A DNA stretch of 64,000 nucleotides from Pseudomonadota bacterium (GTDB taxonomy: Bacteria; Pseudomonadota; Alphaproteobacteria; Rhizobiales; Beijerinckiaceae), in the NCBI GenBank assembly GCA_021813805.1, contig JAKAJL010000001.1, positions 62,001 to 126,000 on the forward strand. Direction: 5' to 3'. Below are positions 1 through 10,658 of this stretch, piece by piece. The notes below the pieces were generated by a model. The model was given only the letters and a program-made list of their open reading frames with translations. It was not told the origin of the DNA and did not search any database. Each line of letters begins with the position of its first letter. Position 1 is the first letter of the stretch. The position numbers and the translations under genes were made by a program.

Positions 1-1119
1 GCCGAGCGTCTCGGTTCCGAATACCCTTAAAGTAAACCAGACCTTGAGCGCCTGGAAGCCGCGCGAAAGATCGGGGCCGTAATCGCAGGGCCAGGAGTCG
101 CCTGCCGCGAGGCCGCGCGCCGCCCGCGTCAGATAAGCGTTGGCGCTGACAAAAGTCTTTTTCTGCATCTCGCCGTCGCGGGTGAGCAGAAAGCCCGCCG
201 AATAGGGAGCATGACCCCATTTGTGGAAATCGAAGGCGATCGAATCGGCGCGCTCCATTCCCGTCAGCAAGGGCTTGAGGCGGGACGAAAAGGCGGCGAG
301 CGCGCCGAAGGCGCCGTCGACATGGAACCAGAGCTTCTCTTGCGCCGCGAGATCGGCCAGTTCGTCCAGGGGGTCGAGCGCGCCGAGATTGACCGTGCCC
401 GCCGCGCCGACCAGCAGGAAAGGCGTCGCGCCCTGCGCCCGATCCTCCGCAATGAGCGCGCGCAGAACTTCGACCTGGACAGCGCCGTCGGGACCGCAGG
501 GGGCGCGCCGCAGATTGTTCGAGCCGATCCCGGCCATTTCCATCGCCTGGGCGATGCAGCCATGGGCGCCCTCGGACGTATAGGCGCGCAGCTTGAGCGA
601 GGGCGGCGCGCCGGAGCGCCGGACTTCCTCGCCGAGCAGGGCGAAGCGCGCGACCAGCACCGCGAGGAAATTGGCCATCGAGGTCCCGGTGACGAAAAGA
701 CCCGCGGCGGTCTCGGGAAAGCCGAAAGCCCGGCGCATCCAGCGCGCGATCTGGCGCTCGACTTCGATGCCGATATGGTCGCGGCCGCCGCAATTGGCGT
801 TGAGCCCCGCGCTGAGCATTTCCGCGACCATGCCGACCGGCGTCCCGGCGCCATGGACCCAGCCCATGAAGGCGGGATGGAGATTGCCGGTGGAATAAGG
901 CTTGATCGCCTCGTCGAAAAAGCTGAGCGTCTCTGCGAGCGAAGCGCCTCTTTGCGGCAGATCGGCTGCGAAACGCGCGCGGATTTGGGGCGGCGCGGGG
1001 GTCCAGACCGGGCGCTGCTGCACTGTCCTGATATGGTTGATCATGCCGTCCAGCGCCGCGTGCGCGAGGGCGCGGAATTCTTCCCAGTCGTCAGGGTCGA
1101 GGCGCGACCCCGCCGTCAC
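1..1119 (-). CDS. PLP-dependent group II decarboxylase, 3' end outside window
   Basis: Pyridoxal-phosphate decarboxylase of the aromatic-amino-acid/glutamate decarboxylase type. The 373 visible codons carry the family hallmarks HVDGAFG (near residue 266, the Asp that holds the PLP ring nitrogen) and DFHKWG with the Schiff-base Lys near residue 300. The start is a GTG whose bases overlap the TGA stop of the upstream gene (GTGA), so the two are translationally coupled. Last of three minus-strand genes (PLP enzyme, ATP-grasp protein, decarboxylase), which suggests it decarboxylates an amino acid or a product of that set. The C-terminus lies beyond the left edge. Family assignment is firm; the substrate cannot be read from sequence. 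Confidence 0.85.
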   Translation of the reverse strand, partial: MTAGSRLDPDDWEEFRALAHAALDGMINHIRTVQQRPVWTPAPPQIRARFAADLPQRGASLAETLSFFDEAIKPYSTGNLHPAFMGWVHGAGTPVGMVAEMLSAGLNANCGGRDHIGIEVERQIARWMRRAFGFPETAAGLFVTGTSMANFLAVLVARFALLGEEVRRSGAPPSLKLRAYTSEGAHGCIAQAMEMAGIGSNNLRRAPCGPDGAVQVEVLRALIAEDRAQGATPFLLVGAAGTVNLGALDPLDELADLAAQEKLWFHVDGAFGALAAFSSRLKPLLTGMERADSIAFDFHKWGHAPYSAGFLLTRDGEMQKKTFVSANAYLTRAARGLAAGDSWPCDYGPDLSRGFQALKVWFTLRVFGTETLG

Positions 1120-2327
1120 GAGGCCGCCCTGACGCGCGGCGCGGCGCGGCGGCGCAACATGTCCTGGAAGGCGGCAAAAATCTTCGTCATCTGCGGCGGC
1201 TTGTAGGGAAAGAGGTCTTGCGGATCGAGCGCATGGACGATCATCGCCGTCCCGGCCTCGAAGATCAACAGCTGGCCGTCGCGCGTCTCGGCGCAATCGA
1301 GGAGGACGTAATCGAGCCCCGCGCGTTGCGCGACCGCCTCGAAGGCGCGCGCATGGCGGCGGGCGAAATCGGCGTCGAAATTGGCCATGAACTTCGCCTC
1401 CTCCGCGCGATGGACGGGACTGTCCATCATGTCGGCGTTGAGATAATGAACCATCCAGCGCGGCGAAACCGCCATATGGACAGCGAAGGGCGCGCCTTCG
1501 ATCAGGACGATTCGGGATTTTCGGAAAAGCCCGTCCGCGCTGCGGTAATCGACAAAGGGCGCGACATAATGGGCCGGACCATCGGTTTCGGCGAGATAAA
1601 AATCGAGATCGGAACGGCTTTCGATCTTGCGCAGGCCGTCGCCGGCATGGGAGCCGGCCGGCCGGGCGATGAAGGGAAAGCCGAGCCCCTCGGCTTTCGC
1701 GAGCGTCTCGCTGTCGAGCCGTCGTGTCTTCGGGACGAGGACGCCGGGCGCGTCGCGCATGAGTTCGGAAAAGCCGTCGCGGGTCAGCGCCGCGATTCTT
1801 TCAGGGGCGTTGACGAGCGGGCGCGGCCAGAAGGGCTCCGCCGCCGCGAGTTTTTCGAGCAGCGGCAGATTGGCGTCGGATTCCGCGACGGCGACAAAGG
1901 CGACGTCATGATCGGGAAGAATTTCTGGCAGGGATTGGTCGGGCGCCAGATAAAAGGCGTCGAGGGCGACGTCGCTTTGTTCGAGCAGGAATTCAAGCGG
2001 CGTATTGGCCATGAAATCGCCGGGCGCCATCAGGGCGAGCAGGCGCAGGGGCGCGGCGCTCGTCCGGGCGTGCGTGAAATGGCGAGCGCGGCGCAAGGCG
2101 TCGGCCTGGAGCGCGATGCGATTGGCGCCGTTGCCCAGAACCTGCTGGACGGTCGAAAGATCGAGCCAGGCCGCCGCGTCGCCGCCGTCGCGTTCGATGC
2201 GCGCGACGAGCTGGGAAACGACGGCTGTGAAATCGCCGCGCCGCATGGCGTGGCGGGTGATCGCCGCGAGGCCGACCAAAGGCGCCGAGGCCGTCGCGAC
2301 GCCGGAATTGGAAATCGAAAAACGCAA
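1116..2327 (-). CDS. ATP-grasp superfamily protein, probable carboxylate-amine ligase
   Basis: About 403 residues. The first ~110 residues are helical and TPR-like. The rest looks like a RimK-type ATP-grasp fold, with a nucleotide-binding stretch FIARPAGSHAGDG around two thirds of the way along and an acidic metal-site segment near the end (LLDCAE, then IFEAGTAM). Members of this fold use ATP to join a carboxylate to an amine or thiol. I place the start at a TTG with an AAGGAG six bases upstream; an open frame continues further upstream but overlaps the preceding gene. It sits 26 bases after the PLP enzyme and overlaps the decarboxylase start by four bases. Function by fold only; the substrate is unknown. 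Confidence 0.65.
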   Translation of the reverse strand: MRFSISNSGVATASAPLVGLAAITRHAMRRGDFTAVVSQLVARIERDGGDAAAWLDLSTVQQVLGNGANRIALQADALRRARHFTHARTSAAPLRLLALMAPGDFMANTPLEFLLEQSDVALDAFYLAPDQSLPEILPDHDVAFVAVAESDANLPLLEKLAAAEPFWPRPLVNAPERIAALTRDGFSELMRDAPGVLVPKTRRLDSETLAKAEGLGFPFIARPAGSHAGDGLRKIESRSDLDFYLAETDGPAHYVAPFVDYRSADGLFRKSRIVLIEGAPFAVHMAVSPRWMVHYLNADMMDSPVHRAEEAKFMANFDADFARRHARAFEAVAQRAGLDYVLLDCAETRDGQLLIFEAGTAMIVHALDPQDLFPYKPPQMTKIFAAFQDMLRRRAAPRVRAAS

Positions 2328-2353
2328 GACGCTCTCCTTCGCTTCGCCGCCCG

Positions 2354-3826
2354 TCAGGGGCGCGCGTTCAACAAAAAGGTCCATTTGGCGAACAGGGCCG
2401 AGAGATCGGCGGCGAGGGGCGCGAGCGCGCGTTCGAACGGAACGCCCGAGCCGCAGAGCGCGGCAATGTCGCTGACTGTCGGCGCGCCGAGGCAGACGCG
2501 CAGGGCCTGATCCGGCCCGATCGCCACGGCCTGGCCGACATGGAAGACGCGCGCGGCCTCGCCCCAGGCGCCGGCCGGCCGCCGCAGGGCGCGCTGGAGC
2601 TCCGCCGCCTGTTCGGCCGAACGAGGCGCGGCGATGGGCAGGATTGTCCGCGCCCAGGCCGACCCGCCGCTCGCCTCGTCGAGAAGTCTCAATCCGGCCT
2701 GACCGGCGCGTTCGATCGCGAGCGCGCGAAAATTCCGCGCGATCTTTTCGGCGAGCGCCGGAGGAACAGCGGCAAAAGTCGCCATTTCGGCGAGCGCGGC
2801 CTCCCAGCGCAGGCCGAGCCCAATATTGGCGTGGCAGGCAAAGCCTTCCGAACCGCCGCGCAGACAAGCGGGCCAGTCGTAACGAGCGGTTTGCGCGGCC
2901 ACTCCCTCCGGCAGGCGGAAATTCTTCAGCCGCGCGCGCAAACAGTCAGGGAACAGCACCGCGCCGCAGAAGGGCGGGCCGCAGAAAAATTTGGAGCCGG
3001 TGACCGCGACCAGAAAGCCGCGATCGAGCAATTCGCCGATGCGCGATGGCGAGCCGCGCATCTGGCAGCAATCGGCCAACACGAAAACTCTTCCGGGCGC
3101 GCCTTCGCGCAATTTTGACGCGGCGGCGCGGGAGAAGCCGGAAAGGCCGGTCTTGGACACTTCGAGCAGATGGGCGATGACGGCGCGGCCCTGCGCCAGA
3201 GCGGCCTCGGCCTTGACCAGAACTTCGGCGTCGACTTCACTGGCTGAGCGCGGAAAACCGCCCGGCCCCCGGATTTCGACGCGCTCGACCCTTATATCTC
3301 GATCTTCCCAGCCGGCCAGCCGGCGATGGCGCGCGGAAGATTGGAAATGCAGGCCGCCGGCCGCGAGGGGAACGCCGCGCCCGGTCTCGCCCGGCCCTAC
3401 CACGATATTGGTGATGGGACGGGCGGCGGCCGCATCGTCCGCGATCGCCAGCGCCGCCAATTCGGCGTCGGTGCCCGAGGCGGTCAGGATCGCCTCTCCC
3501 GCCCCGGCGAACGCGGCGACGCGGCGGCGGATGTCGTCGAACCAGGCGGGAAAGCATTGGCGCTCGCGCGGGTCGTGGCAATGGAGGCGCCGCCAGGCCG
3601 TCGCGGCGGCCCGCCATCCGCGCGGGGTGATCGTGGAAGCGGTCGAAGAGGAAAAGAAGGTTTCGTCCGGCGCGGGCCGCGCGGTAAGGCCGTAACGATT
3701 GCGCCCGCTCACCGGATCGGCGACGAGGCGCTCGTCGCCCCCGGAGAGCAGCGCGGCGGCGAGGCCCGCGTCGCGCGCGCGTGTCGCCTCGCAGAGCGCA
3801 GGGGTCTTTGTCGCGGTGAGAAACAT
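2354..3826 (-). CDS. PLP-dependent fold-type I enzyme (class V aminotransferase-like)
   Basis: 490 residues. It shows the pattern of aspartate-aminotransferase-fold enzymes: a cofactor-phosphate loop near residue 117 (ASGTDAE), an Asp in ADCCQ at about 252 that would contact the PLP nitrogen, and VTGSKFF with a candidate Schiff-base Lys at about 279. The segment around the Lys (SKFFCGPPFCG) is Cys-rich and unusual. First of a three-gene minus-strand set with an ATP-grasp protein and a PLP decarboxylase. The specific reaction (transamination, desulfuration or beta-elimination) cannot be decided here. Two in-frame Cys pairs, CC at 253-254 and C-x4-C at 282-287, are worth attention. Confidence 0.65.
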   Translation of the reverse strand: MFLTATKTPALCEATRARDAGLAAALLSGGDERLVADPVSGRNRYGLTARPAPDETFFSSSTASTITPRGWRAAATAWRRLHCHDPRERQCFPAWFDDIRRRVAAFAGAGEAILTASGTDAELAALAIADDAAAARPITNIVVGPGETGRGVPLAAGGLHFQSSARHRRLAGWEDRDIRVERVEIRGPGGFPRSASEVDAEVLVKAEAALAQGRAVIAHLLEVSKTGLSGFSRAAASKLREGAPGRVFVLADCCQMRGSPSRIGELLDRGFLVAVTGSKFFCGPPFCGAVLFPDCLRARLKNFRLPEGVAAQTARYDWPACLRGGSEGFACHANIGLGLRWEAALAEMATFAAVPPALAEKIARNFRALAIERAGQAGLRLLDEASGGSAWARTILPIAAPRSAEQAAELQRALRRPAGAWGEAARVFHVGQAVAIGPDQALRVCLGAPTVSDIAALCGSGVPFERALAPLAADLSALFAKWTFLLNARP

Positions 3827-3901
3827 GGTCGCCCGATCCGTCGCGACGCGCCGCGATGGATCGGCCGTCCTTCCGATTGAGAAGAACGCGCCAGACTTGC
3901 G

Positions 3902-4465
3902 TCAGGCTGTCGCGGAAGGCTTCCACTTGATCGAGCAGCCGATCGAGGGCGTCTGATCGTCGGGGATTTCATTGGTCGCCGCGATCTGGCGCATGGCGAC
4001 GAGCAATTCGCGGCGCGCGCCGGGCGGCGGCGGATCCCTGCGGCCCTCGTCGAGACGGCCGCGATATTTCAGCTTGCCGTCGGCGCCATAGCCGAAGAAA
4101 TCCGGGGTGCAGACCGCGCCATAGGCCCGCGCGACCTGCTGCGATTCGTCGTGCAGATAGGGGAAGGGCAAAGCGTGCCGCTTGGCGAAATCCTGCATGT
4201 TGGGGAAGGAATCGTCGGGGTAGGCCGCGGCGTCGTTGGAGCAGATCGCGGCGAAGCCGATCCCCTCGGACATGAGCGCGCGGGCGTCCTTGACGAGACG
4301 GTCGACAATGGCGAGCACATAGGGGCAATGGTTGCAGATGAAGACGACCACTGTTCCTTTCGGACCGGCGATATCGGCGAAGGAATAAGTCTTGCCGTCG
4401 ACGCCGGGCAGGGAAAATTCCGGCGCCGGAATATCCAGCTCGATGTCGGTGGGACTGGCGGCCAT
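3902..4465 (-). CDS. Thioredoxin-fold AhpC/TSA-like protein with CNHCP motif
   Basis: 187 residues with the thioredoxin/peroxiredoxin fold typical of the 'thioredoxin family protein' group. PEFSLPGVDGK opens the domain, VVVFICNHCPY gives a C-x2-C redox pair at residues ~43-46, and a cis-Pro region follows at VCTPDFFG. Cytoplasmic, since there is no signal peptide. The ATG is supported by GGAG seven bases upstream. It is divergent from katG, with 251 bases between them, which fits a role in thiol or peroxide homeostasis. No partner reductase is visible, and the physiological substrate is unknown. Confidence 0.7.
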   Translation of the reverse strand: MAASPTDIELDIPAPEFSLPGVDGKTYSFADIAGPKGTVVVFICNHCPYVLAIVDRLVKDARALMSEGIGFAAICSNDAAAYPDDSFPNMQDFAKRHALPFPYLHDESQQVARAYGAVCTPDFFGYGADGKLKYRGRLDEGRRDPPPPGARRELLVAMRQIAATNEIPDDQTPSIGCSIKWKPSATA

Positions 4466-4578
4466 TACGCGCTCCAGGGTTTGAGACTTCGGCGAGACTG
4501 GCCTTTTCCGCGTGGGGAATCAACCCGTCGCGCCGCGAGGGCGTCAGGGAGATCGTCGCCAGACTAATCGGAAAAGCA

Positions 4579-6885
<2,307 letters not shown>

Positions 6886-6911
6886 TCGACGCGAAAGTTT
6901 TTGAGAAGGCG

Positions 6912-6951
6912 GGGCGGCGTTCCGGGATGGCCTGGAACGCCGCCCTTCCTT
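6912..6951 (+). terminator. Rho-independent terminator after katG
   Basis: Perfect 12-bp stem GGGCGGCGTTCC / GGAACGCCGCCC with a 10-base loop, followed by a pyrimidine-rich tail (TTCCTTGT). It lies 27 bases after the katG stop, so katG is probably transcribed alone. Confidence 0.75.
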
Positions 6952-7020
6952 GTCGAAAAGATCAAACTTTCGGCCGCTCCGGCGCGTAGAATGTGACTCG
7001 AAACTCCAGGACGGGGACGC

Positions 7021-7575
7021 ATGATGAAAAAGCTGGTCGCGGCGGTGCTTGTCAGTCTGTTGTGCGCGACCGCGAGCCGGGCGGAAATGAAGGTCGGCGC
7101 CATGGCGCCGGACTTCACCCTTCAGGCCGCCGTCGGCGGCAAGACTTTTTCCTTCCATTTGGCCGAGGCGCTGAAAAAAGGTCCGGTGGTGCTCTATTTC
7201 TATCCCAAGTCTTTCACCCCCGGCTGCACCATCGAGGCGCATGAATTCGCCGAGAACGCGGCCAATTTCGCGCAAGCCGGGGCGAGCCTGATCGGCGTTT
7301 CGAACGACACGATCGCCACCCAGATCGATTTTTCCTCGCGCGAATGCCGCGACAAATTCCCGGTCGGCGCCGATTCCGACGGCAGGGTCATCCGCGCCTA
7401 TGATTCGCAAATGCTGAAGCTCGGAGGGCTGGGGCCGTCGATGGCGAGCCGGGTTTCCTATGTGATCGCGCCGGACAGCCGGATTCTTTATGTCTACGTG
7501 GATTCTTCGCCGGATAAACACATCGCCAACACCCTGGCCGTCGTGCGCAAGTGGCGGTCGGATCATCCGAACTGA
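7021..7575 (+). CDS. Exported peroxiredoxin, Bcp/PrxQ-like
   Basis: 184 residues. An N-terminal signal peptide (MMKKLVAAVLVSLL, cleavage likely after ASRA) directs it to the periplasm. The AhpC/TSA domain has peroxidatic Cys69 in FTPGCTIEAHEF, the PrxQ-type context, and a second Cys at ~109 in SRECRDKF that may resolve the disulfide. It reduces peroxides in the cell envelope with electrons from a thiol partner not seen here. Another ATG three bases downstream is equally possible as the start. It lies between katG and a ferritin-like protein. Confidence 0.85.
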   Translation: MMKKLVAAVLVSLLCATASRAEMKVGAMAPDFTLQAAVGGKTFSFHLAEALKKGPVVLYFYPKSFTPGCTIEAHEFAENAANFAQAGASLIGVSNDTIATQIDFSSRECRDKFPVGADSDGRVIRAYDSQMLKLGGLGPSMASRVSYVIAPDSRILYVYVDSSPDKHIANTLAVVRKWRSDHPN

Positions 7576-7711
7576 ACGGGCGTCGGTCCGCTCCGCCCAA
7601 TCAGCCCCAAAAATCCCGCGCCGCCCTGGCGAGGGCTGACGCTTGTCCTGTCCTGGTCTATGGATGGACCCGAAACACAAGAACGAAAGTTCGTGACGGA
7701 GGGCGGGACCA

Positions 7712-8611
7712 GTGACCGGAGATGCTGCGGCCGTCGAGGCCAGCGATTTCGCGATGCGCAACTGGAAGGCGAAGGAAGCCGGCCCGGTCAAGATCGGCTC
7801 GCCCGAACATTTGCACATGTTCGCGCAAATGCTGCTCGACACGCATAACCCATACAAGCCGGCGGTGATCGAATGGCCGAAGCTCGCGCCGGACGCCTTG
7901 GCGCGGGTGACATCGCTGCCGATCTGGGACATAGCGGTGCAAACCGAGGGCCGCGCCTCGATCCGGGTCAAAAGCTTCGCCGCCACCGTCGCTGAGCCGC
8001 TGCTGCGGCAGGCTCTGGAGATGGACGCCGGCGAAGAGGAGCGCCACAAGGTCGTCCTGTCCAAACTGGTCGAGGCCTATGGGATCAAGCTCGCCCCCGA
8101 ACCCGACTATGCCGCGCCCAGACATGCGCTCTGGGCCTGGCTGGTGACCGGCTACAGCGAATGCATCGACAGTTTCTTCGCCTTCGGCCTTTTCGAGACC
8201 GCGCGCCGCTCCGGTTTTTTCCCCGTTGAGCTGGTCGAGACCTTCGAGCCGGTGATCCAGGAGGAGGCGCGCCATATCCTGTTCTTCGTCAACTGGGTCG
8301 CCTGGCGGCGGCGCAACCTGCCGATCTGGCGGCGTCTGTCGTTCCGGCTTACCGAAATCGCGGTGTGGCTTTTCCTTATCTATGAGCGGATCGGCATCGC
8401 GCGCGGCATCGACAGCGCGGGCGACATGCAGGACGCCAATTTCGCCCTGCAGGGATCGAGCGCGATCGGCGTGGACCTGTCGCCGGCCGAACTGATCGAT
8501 CTCTGCCTCGCCGAAAACGACCGCCGCATGGCCGGCTATGATGAAAGGCTGCTGCGTCCGAAACTTGCTCCGGCGGTCGCGCGCTTCGCCCGACGTTTCA
8601 TGAGAGGCTGA
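7712..8611 (+). CDS. Ferritin-like diiron protein, function unknown
   Basis: 299 residues, mainly helical. Four helices supply a plausible diiron site: Glu in QTEGRA, EEERH, YSECID and EEARH, that is two E-x2-H type pairs plus two bridging Glu residues. A hydrophobic stretch at ~200-220 (IAVWLFLIY) might be a buried or membrane-touching helix. The start is a GTG with GGAGGG upstream; an ATG 42 bases downstream is an alternative. Diiron ferritin-like proteins of this size act as oxidases, oxygenases or iron handlers. Located between peroxide-defence genes and sat, so a link to oxygen or iron-sulfur protection is possible but inferred. Confidence 0.6.
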   Translation: MTGDAAAVEASDFAMRNWKAKEAGPVKIGSPEHLHMFAQMLLDTHNPYKPAVIEWPKLAPDALARVTSLPIWDIAVQTEGRASIRVKSFAATVAEPLLRQALEMDAGEEERHKVVLSKLVEAYGIKLAPEPDYAAPRHALWAWLVTGYSECIDSFFAFGLFETARRSGFFPVELVETFEPVIQEEARHILFFVNWVAWRRRNLPIWRRLSFRLTEIAVWLFLIYERIGIARGIDSAGDMQDANFALQGSSAIGVDLSPAELIDLCLAENDRRMAGYDERLLRPKLAPAVARFARRFMRG

Positions 8612-8633
8612 TGTCGTTCACGTCGCAAAGACT

Positions 8634-8670
8634 CCGCCCGCGAAGGATTCCGGGCGGCGGGGTATTTTAA
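8634..8670 (+). terminator. Probable terminator after the ferritin-like gene
   Basis: Stem CCGCCCG / CGGGCGG with a 10-base loop, followed by GGGGTATTTTAATTT. The stem is short and the T tract is interrupted, so confidence is moderate. It separates the ferritin-like gene from the sat promoter region. Confidence 0.4.
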
Positions 8671-8680
8671 TTTCGTCGCA

Positions 8681-8708
8681 TTCGAATATGATGGTGCGTA
8701 AATATAAG
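8681..8708 (+). promoter_or_regulatory. Candidate sigma-70-like promoter of sat
   Basis: TTCGAA, a 16-base spacer and TATAAG, ending 98 bases before the sat start. The arrangement, spacer length and the ATATAAGC element are shared with the candidate aprB promoter at 10986-11013. The -35 element is a poor consensus match; the similarity between the two sites is the stronger argument. Confidence 0.45.
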
Positions 8709-8806
8709 CTTGAGCTTAGCCTTAAGCGCGCTCGCCGGGCTGGCCGCGGGGCGATGGCCGAGACTTGTCGGCACAAAGATGCCGGCACAACAATGGAGGA
8801 AACTAA

Positions 8807-10012
8807 GTGGTTGATCTTATTGAACCTCATGGATCGCGAGAGCTCCATCCGCTCTTCGTCGCCGACTCGGTCGAGAACGAGAAGCTGCGGCAAGAGGCGG
8901 AAAGCCTGCCGTCGATCATCGTCAGTTCCGCCGCCGCCGCCAATGCGGTGATGCTCGGCGCCGGCTATTTCAACCCTCTGACCGGCTATATGAACAAGGC
9001 GGACGCTCTCTCCGTCGCCCGCCACATGAAGACCACCGAAGGCCTGTTCTGGCCGGTTCCGGTTCTCAACCTGCTCAAGGACGCCTCGGGCGTGAAGCTC
9101 GGAAGCCGGATCGCGCTGCGCGATCCCAATGTCCCGGGCAATCCAGTTCTGGCCGTCATGGACGTCGAGGCCATCGAGACGCTCAGCGACGAAGACGTCG
9201 CGCTGATCATCGAGAAGGTTTACCGCACCTCGGATCCCAAGCATCCGGGCGTCGCCGCCTTCGAGGCGCAGGGCCGCTCGGTCGTCTCCGGCCCGATCAA
9301 GGTGCTGAATTTCAGCTATTTCCAGACGGAATTCCCCGACACCTTCCGCACGGCGGTCGAAATCCGCAATGAAATCAAGGAGCGCGGCTGGAAAAAGGTC
9401 GTCGCCTTCCAGACCCGCAATCCGATGCACCGCGCGCACGAGGAACTGTGCCGGATGGCGATGGAGCGGCTTGGCGCCGACGGCCTGGTCATTCACATGC
9501 TGCTTGGCAAGCTCAAGGCGGGCGACATTCCGGCGCCCGTGCGCGACGCCGCGATCCGCAAGATGGTCGAGGTCTATTTCCCGCCGAACACGGTGATGGT
9601 GACGGGCTATGGCTTCGACATGCTCTATGCCGGCCCGCGCGAGGCGCTCCTGCACGCGGTCTTCCGCCAGAACATGGGCGCGTCCTATCTCATCGTCGGC
9701 CGCGACCATGCGGGCGTCGGCGATTATTACGGCCCATTCGACGCCCAGACGATCTTCGACGAACTCCCGCCCGGAAGCCTGAAGATCGAGATCTTCCGCG
9801 CCGACAACACCGCCTATTCGAAGAAGCTGCATAAGGTGGTGATGATGTGCGAAGCCCCGGATCACTCCAAAGAGGACTTCATCGCCCTGTCGGGCACCAA
9901 GGTTCGCGAAATGCTCGGCCAGGGCATCGCCCCGCCGCCAGAATTTTCACGCGCCGAAGTGGCCGAGATTCTGATCGGCTATTATCGCGAGCTGGACAGC
10001 CGCGCCAGCTGA
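8807..10012 (+). CDS. sat: Sulfate adenylyltransferase (ATP sulfurylase), dissimilatory type
   Basis: 401-residue monofunctional ATP sulfurylase interconverting APS + PPi and sulfate + ATP. The catalytic QTRNPMHRAHEE motif begins at residue 202 and GRDHAG at ~298. There is no APS-kinase domain, and no cysD/cysN type partner is nearby. The homo-oligomeric Sat type, followed by aprBA and the Qmo/Hdr genes, points to dissimilatory use. In a sulfur oxidiser it would run toward sulfate and make ATP. The start is GTG with GGAGGA seven bases upstream. Probably monocistronic: it has its own candidate promoter and a strong terminator. Cytosolic. Confidence 0.95.
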   Translation: MVDLIEPHGSRELHPLFVADSVENEKLRQEAESLPSIIVSSAAAANAVMLGAGYFNPLTGYMNKADALSVARHMKTTEGLFWPVPVLNLLKDASGVKLGSRIALRDPNVPGNPVLAVMDVEAIETLSDEDVALIIEKVYRTSDPKHPGVAAFEAQGRSVVSGPIKVLNFSYFQTEFPDTFRTAVEIRNEIKERGWKKVVAFQTRNPMHRAHEELCRMAMERLGADGLVIHMLLGKLKAGDIPAPVRDAAIRKMVEVYFPPNTVMVTGYGFDMLYAGPREALLHAVFRQNMGASYLIVGRDHAGVGDYYGPFDAQTIFDELPPGSLKIEIFRADNTAYSKKLHKVVMMCEAPDHSKEDFIALSGTKVREMLGQGIAPPPEFSRAEVAEILIGYYRELDSRAS

Positions 10013-10056
10013 AGCTTGAGCGACGGCGCGTCAAGCTGACCGCCCTCGACGGCACG

Positions 10057-10091
10057 GCGCCTGGATTCTTACGAAATCCAGGCGCTTTTTA
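10057..10091 (+). terminator. Rho-independent terminator after sat
   Basis: Perfect 11-bp stem GCGCCTGGATT / AATCCAGGCGC, 7-base loop, then TTTTTATT. It lies 45 bases after the sat stop. Confidence 0.85.
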
Positions 10092-10148
10092 TTGCGACGG
10101 AGCCCGGCGCGGCGCGCGCTTCGCCTTGTCCGCCAAAGGAGCGTGAAA

Positions 10149-10658
10149 TTGACCACGGCCCACCGCTATTGGGTATGCTCGCCCGACGGACGCGTCGCCT
10201 ATGGCTTCGAGCGCGAACAGGTCGCCGTTGCGGTTGCGCTCGAATATGGCGTTGGCGCGGCGGTCGTCGACACTCTGGCCCAGGCCTATATGCCGATGCT
10301 GCAAATCGTCGAACGCTGCGACGGCGAATTGCGTCTCGTGCTCGAGCCGGTCGGGGGCTGGGACACTGGCCGGTTCGGCCTCGACCGCGACCTGATCGAG
10401 GCGATCAAGAAGGGCCGCGTGGAAATCGTTCACGCCTTCCTCGCCAAGGGCGCGTCATCGAACGCCGCCGACGACCGGGGCGGACGGGCCCTGCATTGGG
10501 CGGCGGCGCGCGGCGAGGCGGGCGTCGTCGAACTGCTGCTGAACCACGGCGCCGACATCGCCGCGCTCGACCCTTCGGGCCGCTCGGCGCTCGCGGTGGC
10601 CGAGGCGCGCGGAAAAAAAGACGCCGCCGACCTGCTGCGAAGCCGCGGCGCGCGTTGA
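10149..10658 (+). CDS. Small ankyrin-repeat protein
   Basis: About 169 residues. The N-terminal ~75 residues match nothing I recognise. The C-terminal half has ankyrin repeats: LIEAIKKGRVEIVHAFLAKG, then GGRALHWAAARGEAGVVELLLNHGAD, then a third partial repeat starting GRSALAVAEARG. The likely start is TTG 10149, seven bases after AAAGGAG; a GTG at 10143 and a TTG at 10092 are in frame but fit the ribosome-binding site less well. A cytosolic protein-interaction module lying between sat and aprBA, hence a possible accessory of the sulfur enzymes. No catalytic motif seen. Confidence 0.65.
   Translation: MTTAHRYWVCSPDGRVAYGFEREQVAVAVALEYGVGAAVVDTLAQAYMPMLQIVERCDGELRLVLEPVGGWDTGRFGLDRDLIEAIKKGRVEIVHAFLAKGASSNAADDRGGRALHWAAARGEAGVVELLLNHGADIAALDPSGRSALAVAEARGKKDAADLLRSRGAR

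Noticed and set aside
264..854. 196-codon minus-strand frame at the left edge
   Set aside because: Different frame from the PLP decarboxylase, which carries the real family motifs across the same DNA.
8807..10012. Assimilatory role for ATP sulfurylase
   Set aside because: No APS kinase, cysD/cysN or cysH is adjacent, while aprBA and Qmo/Hdr genes are.
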